From Phaffia rhodozyma (lineage: Eukaryota; Basidiomycota; Tremellomycetes; Cystofilobasidiales; Mrakiaceae), in NCBI GenBank assembly GCA_014706385.1, contig JACGZH010000003.1, forward strand, positions 1,939,501-2,003,500: a stretch of 64,000 nt of DNA, written 5' to 3'. The notes below the pieces were generated by a model that did no database searches, was not told the DNA's origin, and saw nothing but the letters and a program-made list of their open reading frames with translations. The stretch's first letter is position 1. Each line of letters begins with the position of its first letter. The translations under genes and the position numbers were made by a program. Positions 58,578-64,000 of the stretch are shown one piece after another.

Positions 58578-58660
58578 TCTAATGCCTCTAATGTATTTCT
58601 AATTCGTTTCTAATGCCTCTAATGTATTTCTAATTCGTTTCTAATGCGTTTCTAATGCCC
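58578..58660. repeat. 31-bp direct tandem repeat, 2.7 copies
   Basis: Copies begin at 58578, 58609 and 58640 (partial). Each contains TCTAATGCC, TCTAATGTA and TTTCTAATTCG, so a shorter TCTAAT unit is nested inside. Related CCTAATG words continue on both sides. Confidence 0.8.
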
Positions 58661-59244
58661 TTCTCTGATGCCTTTCCCTAATACAAAGCGTCTCTTCTCT
58701 GTATTGCCTTGTCGCCTTCTTTCCTAACGACCCTCCTGACGGCCGCTCGTGATATCCTTTCGTCTTCCCAACGCCCCTTTTTGGATCAGTCTCGTCATAC
58801 TATCCTCTATAGCCTTTCCATTCTTTCCATCTGCTTGTATGCTACTCTCTCGTTGTCTCTCTACTGATTGATCTACTCTGTTCTCTTCTTCCTCCTCTGG
58901 TCTCGACTTTCATTTTCGACCTCGCACCTTCCTTCTCGTCGACCGAATTTATCGTCTGTTTGCTTGACATTCTTTTTTATATCCAAAAGCACTGTATACC
59001 CCAGCTGCTTGCTTGATTCGATCCTGAGTTCTCACCTGTGCGCAATGACGGTCATGATTCCGGATGGTATAATGATGATGCGTCAAACGATCTCACGCGT
59101 CGCGTCTCGACGCGTCGGTTATTGTTGGCTCATCCAACTAATTACTTCTGGCCAACGTCTCCTACGCACACACACACACACACACACACAATCGAACCCA
59201 CACATCTCCATCAGGCCTTGCTCTAGGCGTTCTCTCTCCCCATC

Positions 59245-62200
59245 ATGGTAGGCTATTCGAGAAAACATACGGGTTCTGTCCCTACGTCAGATACCGCATC
59301 GGTCACCGTAAACTCTGTGTTCCCATCCTCCGAGGCTACATCCATAAACGCGCACACATCTAGCACCGTTCTTTCGTCAGACACGACACACTCTCTTTCC
59401 AGAACCGGCACTCTCGATTCGGATTCGGACTCGGAGAGCTCCATCATGTCTCCCATCAAGGGGATCAGAGGGAACTACAAGGATCTCTTGGCAGAGTATG
59501 ACGAGGAAGATTCCGAGGAGGACGTAGATGATCTAGATCGGATGGTTAGAGAGATGCAGCGAGAGGCCAGAGGTGAGACAACGGAGGAGGCGGCGGTGAG
59601 AAAACCAACAAAACCCATACTAGGAGCCGAGAAGAAGCAGCCTATCAAACGAGGTGTCTACGGTCGTCCTCGATCTGCTATAACTGTACCGGCACTTGTT
59701 CCAACAAAGAAACCTCCTGTACATTCAGCCCTCAGCGTCAAGACACCCGTTGTTGCGGTCCCCTCTCCTGCTATTGTCCTAACTTCATCCCTGACGTCTC
59801 TCTCCTCGCTTCCACCAACGTCTCAGTCCCGAACTCTTGTGTCCGGATCTTCTGTCACCGCACCCTCTTCTGACACATCGGGAGATAAAGCTAACGGAGA
59901 TGACGACGAGGACGAAACCTATCCGGTTCGCGTCGCTTCCACGACTTCACATCGACGGCATGTTGTCCAAGACTCGGACGACGCCGAGACCGGTGATTCA
60001 TCAACTCCGCCCGCTGCAAGACCTATCAAAGCCAAACATCGAGGCCGTTCATTCAGATCTCAAGTCCCGACTTCTTCTCCTTCTTCACCCCTCCGATCTC
60101 CCGAGCCGATAACCTCTCGCGCACGTCTTGTCTTTTCAGACGAGGAAGATCCGACCGGTCCACAGGGATCGACGCCTGTTCCTGTGAAGACCGTTTTCAG
60201 AAAACGAAGGTCTATTGAGAAAACCTCTTCAGATCAGAAGTCATCAGAAGATATCGATGAGTTTATAAGCTCGCCAGTAAACCCGGATAAGGGAAAGGAG
60301 AGACAAGACGGTCATCATGGGTTAGAGCTAGAGAACTATGGCGACGGCGGCGAGGAGAATGAAGATGAAAGTTCGCTCATGATGGGACCTACAAGGAAGG
60401 TTCGTTTACGCCCTCTCTTTTCTATCTTTAGAAGAAACGTCTTGCGCTGTTGATGATCAACGCTGACTGGACATGTCTTTCTATTTGAAGGGTCTGACCA
60501 AGAAAGAGCTCGAAGAGATGAACAAGGAGAGAGCGAGAATGAATCGAGGTTTGTCTTTGTTGTTGATCTTGCCGATTTCCTTCCGTGACCTATGACTTGC
60601 TCATTCAGAATCGAGGTTCTTCAAATGTTTTTTCTTCCATATACCAGAACGTAAGACCGCAATTACAAAGCCTGAGGCTCGCCCCCAAGGAATGGAGCTC
60701 TTCCTCTCAAGAATGAGTAAAGAAAAGAAGGAGCGCGCACTAAAACCTCAGTACGTCTCCTTTTAATTCATCTCTAGTCGTCTTTGACAAACGTCCTTTT
60801 GCTAACCTAGGCCGCATCACCTCTATCTTTGATGATATGTAGAAAACCTTTGAACATGACCCCTCAATTCAAACTTCCTGACCGGCAAATATCTCTTGAC
60901 ACTACAGATGGCAGCTCTAGCTTGACGAACTCTCATCGTGCGCCGACGGCCGAGCCGAAAGAGTTGATGTCCGAAGACTCCATCCTACCTACCTCTCCTC
61001 CCTCAGAGTCTCAGCCTATATCTTCAAAACCACGAGCATTAAGTGAGATGCTTTCTATAACCGACTCTGTGGCGGACTCGGACGACGACTTCCAAGACGT
61101 AGACAAGATCCTCGCTCAAGACGCGGCCAAAAGAGTTGCTGCCCTGGCTACCGAAGAAGATCGGAAACGTCGACTGAACGAGGAGAGTCAACTTCAGAAA
61201 GCGGCTGAGGAGGAAGAGCGGGTCCAACGAGCAAACTTCGAGAGGCTGAGGCAGGCCAAGCTGAAATTCTTGGAGAAACAAAAGGGCGGATTGAACGACG
61301 TCGAGCTAGTAAAGAAAGAAGGCGAGATCGAGCAGGATGGTGTAGAGATCGAACCCGTCTCTACCGAAGACACAGCGGCCGCCCTCAAGACATCCAACAC
61401 GATCTTCACGGCCAAACCTGCAGACAAGGACCGTTACGTCTCTCTCTTATCGCGCGGACAGACGCCTACGCCTTCGGGGGTGGGCCCTCCGAGAGACAAA
61501 CGACATACTTCGCTAGCACCGACAGAATCTCAAGTGACATACGCAGGGCGCACGTTCGGCCATGGTACGACACCCGCTGCTATCCGTACGTTATCTGGCC
61601 AAAAAGTCAAGCACCACCACAATGTGGCGGTTACTCAACAGATGCTCAACCAGAAACTTCTGGAGGAAGCTAATCAGCGTGCTCGGGAGGAACGAATGGC
61701 GAAAGAAGCAAAGTTTGGACGGGGGAGAACGATCGTGGAAAAACAAGAGTTGGACATAGACGGACTCAAGAAGAAGGTCGAAAGCAGAATCATCAAGGGA
61801 GTGCCGAAGGATATGAGTGAAGACGAGGGCGATGTAGACGATGCAGAAGATAAAGACTGGAGTCTAGGAGGTGGATCGAACAATGATGAGACCCCAACCC
61901 AAACGGACTCCGAAGTCGATACCGAGGTTGAGGACGAAGACGAAGGGGATGAAACTCTCAATCCAGCACCTCGGCCAATCAAGTCAAGACGTGTTCTGGT
62001 GGACGAAGAGGATGAGATTTCTAGGAGATCACTCGAACCTGAGTCAGATCCAGGCAACCACAAGACCGTCAAGATGGAGAGCAACAAGGAGACCTCTTCT
62101 TCTTCTCACGAGGCCAACCTCGATGAGGCTATTGATGAGCTGGGCTCGCTTCGACCGCCTCCGTCCTCTCAGCTTTCGAGGCAAGTATCAGACGACGAAG

Positions 62201-64000
62201 ATGAGGACGAAGACGATTTACCCAAGGCCCCAAGATCGAGAAAGCGCCAAAACGTTCTTAAGTTCAACGACGACGAGGAGGATGACGACAACGAGGACAG
62301 CAAGAAGTTTCCAACCCCAGGGAGTGCACAGGCCAAGTCTCTTCCGCCTTCGATCCAAGCAACCTCCTCCGGTCCCTCTCTAGGATACAGCAATGATGGT
62401 TCATTCAAAGATTCCGATCTTGTGCCTACTATCACCGAAACACATGATTCTGATGTCGCTCCTGAAGCCTCGTTCGGAGTTAGAGGGGTCGAGGAGAGTT
62501 TCGGAGGCGAAGGTGGATTTAGCCAATTGTTTCAGAACACCCAGGCTCCTACCGAAGTCTCTGACGAATCTCAAAACGGAGGAGGTAGCTTCGGAGAGGG
62601 TGGTTTCAGTCAACTGTTTCAAAACACCCAAGCATCCGAACCCTCTCAGGCAGCGCAAGGATTCGGCCAAGGTGGCTTCAGCCAGCTGTTCACTACCACT
62701 CAAGTCCCTACAGAGATTTCTGGAGAATCATCCAAGAGCATGGATGGGTTTGATCTAGGAGGAGAAAACACTGGGCTCGATCTGGGCGGAGAGGATAGTG
62801 GATTCTCGCAGTTCTATGGAGATAGCCAGGCTCCTATCGCACATGACAAAGTATGACTTTCTTGATCCTATTCTGCCACTCGGTCTCGTGTTGAATTCAT
62901 GCTGGACTTTCCTTCTTCTTCCTTAGCCTGTTGTCGGAGCGCTCGATCAGCTTAGAAAGAACGAGAGCGTTCTTGTCCCTCAAGCATCGTATTTGCCCTC
63001 TGTCAGCGTTTCCAACACCCAAGCCGAACGAGACGTCGAAATTGTGGCTCTTAACAATCTTCCAGAAGAAGTGCGCGAACCTACCCAGGCTCCTCAACGT
63101 TATGTTAACAAAGAGGGGTATGTGTTGTTTTCCTTGTTGACTCAGCGTGTTGCATTGTTTTCCACTATCTACGAGTAAAATGCCGCTATGCTGATCTAGT
63201 TCTCTCTCGACCAATTCAGATTTTTCACACAACATAAGCCTTCTACCTATATGACTGATTCGCCTACTCTGGATACTCCTTTCAAATCGCACACCGATCC
63301 TTGGGAAACATCCTCCGCCAAGACGCCCGCGTCGCCATCCCGAATATCATCCCATCTGCCAGCTCTCCTCACACAACCTGCTGATCTATCCAGCCCGTTG
63401 AACACGACTGTTCGTCGGTTGGTTCGGCGTCAGGATATGCCTCTTACCCAGGCCGAGGAGGAGGACGTTGAGGATGTTTTGATCTCTAAAATCGATCAGG
63501 AACTCTTGAGTTCACCTATCAAGCGTGTACCTTCCAAGCCAAAGCTGGATAAACAGAAAAGTGATCGGTCAAAGAGGAACAAGGAGCTTGCCAAGGAATT
63601 CTTTGAAGCCGAAGCCGTCGAATCAGACGATGAGGGAGACGGATTTGGATTCAAGTTTGGCGCTGCCGGCGATGGCGATGAAGAGGAAGACGATGATCCT
63701 GATGAGATTGTTGAAGGATTGGTCAATGATGAGGAGATGACGGACAAACAGCGAAGACTGAACGACGAAGCTCGACAAGAACTTCTCAGGCACGTCATCA
63801 TTCCCATGTTGCTTCTCTTCATTTCTCTTGTTAACGTTTCATATTAACCTTGGAATAATCACAGACAACAAGCCAAAGCAGATGAAGCCCTCCGGTTACA
63901 ACAAGCACAGGATGTTGCTGCCGGTAAATTGCGAAAGAAGCACAAAGATGGAGCCGATCTGGGAGATGACTCTGAAGATGAAGAGTCCTTTGGAACGTCA
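59245..64000 (+). CDS. MRC1: Mrc1/claspin-like replication checkpoint mediator, 3' end beyond window
   Basis: Visible exons resolve as 59245-60399, 60491-60548, 60648-60750, 60843-62850, 62927-63117, 63220-63789 and 63865 to the edge. The product is very acidic and disordered with many Ser-Gln and Thr-Gln sites. Family landmarks: NYKDLLAEYDEED near the N-terminus; GLTKKELEEMNKERARMNRE with RKTAITKPEARPQGMELFLS; and, at the right end, the Mrc1 domain DEIVEGLVNDEEMTDKQRRL, then NDEARQELLRQQAKADEALR. Mrc1 travels with the fork, couples polymerase and helicase, and recruits the checkpoint kinase after Mec1/ATR phosphorylates its SQ/TQ cluster. That cluster here includes four near-repeats of the GFSQLF..TQ type at 62514-62840. 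The intron at 63790-63864 uses a GC donor. Two MCB boxes lie 130-150 nt upstream. The ATG at 59245 is the first in the open exon after the CT-rich leader. Confidence 0.88.

Larger units (their letters stand above)
58277..59244. promoter_or_regulatory. Divergent intergenic region RPS23/MRC1 with hairpin, tandem repeat and MCB boxes
   Basis: 968 nt. Contents: ACGCGT at about 58317; an 11-bp perfect inverted repeat at 58358-58368 and 58380-58390; a 31-bp tandem repeat at 58578-58639 with a partial third copy; pyrimidine-rich sequence throughout; two ACGCGT boxes at 59095-59100 and 59110-59115; and (CA)n at 59167-59190. Apparent frames at 58868-59251 are not supported as genes. Confidence 0.55.

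Noticed and set aside
1..64000. CRISPR arrays, insertion sequences, integrated virus, secondary-metabolite or toxin cluster
   Set aside because: I looked for regular spaced repeats, transposase, integrase and polymerase motifs, and PKS/NRPS motifs; none was seen. The transporters and hydrolase are not accompanied by biosynthetic core genes.

Overview
The window looks like chromosomal DNA of an intron-rich basidiomycete yeast. Almost every gene is split by short introns (about 50-120 nt, GT..AG, with a few GC..AG). Pyrimidine-rich tracts lie before start codons, coding GC is near 50%, and serine, glutamine and acidic homopolymer tracts are common. The gene set (Atf1-type bZIP, Sds3, Pho80-type cyclin, 5-aminolevulinate synthase, Taz1/TRF-like telobox protein, Mrc1/claspin) is fungal. 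A Tremellomycete such as Phaffia or a relative is my guess; sequence alone does not prove it. I see no transposon, virus, CRISPR array, tRNA or rRNA.

Layout, left to right. 1-1756: 5' part of an Atf1-like stress transcription factor (-). 2319-3515: small DUF4870-like membrane protein (-). 3957-5707: Sds3-like histone deacetylase subunit (+). 6011-7248: Cue1-like ERAD factor (-). 7562-12979: RecQ helicase (+). 13337-15166: SOD-fold mitoribosomal protein (-). 15693-17991: Pho80-type cyclin (+). 18776-21097: ATP synthase subunit b (+). 21361-22814 (-) and 22970-24874 (+): two unrecognised proteins. 25168-26883: ATP synthase subunit d (-). 27132-28664: nuclear poly(A)-binding protein (+). 28988-31181: peroxisomal-looking phosphotransferase (-). 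31985-33539: GTP cyclohydrolase I (-). 33919-38641: telobox telomere-binding protein (+). 38944-42515: DHA2-type MFS transporter (-). 42946-46607: OPT-family transporter (-). 47979-50768: 5-aminolevulinate synthase (+). 51324-53331: alpha/beta hydrolase (-). 53362-56216: TAF6 (-). 56934-58276: ribosomal protein uS12/RPS23 (-). 59245 to the right edge: Mrc1/claspin (+, 3' end missing).

Functionally this is mostly a housekeeping neighbourhood without an operon-like pathway. Two themes stand out. First, three genome-maintenance genes (RecQ, the Taz1-like protein, Mrc1) each have ACGCGT (MluI cell-cycle box) motifs in the promoter, paired for the Taz1-like gene and for Mrc1. Second, two peripheral-stalk subunits of mitochondrial ATP synthase (b and d) lie within 8 kb of each other. 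I found no clearly new multi-gene system. The most interesting items are the Taz1/TRF-like protein, a composite TCCGATGRG plus telomere-repeat-like element upstream of three genes, and unusual splicing (14-18 nt microexons, GC-AG introns). Exon borders marked as resolved were derived by matching reading phase, splice sites and family conservation; others are given only as gene spans.
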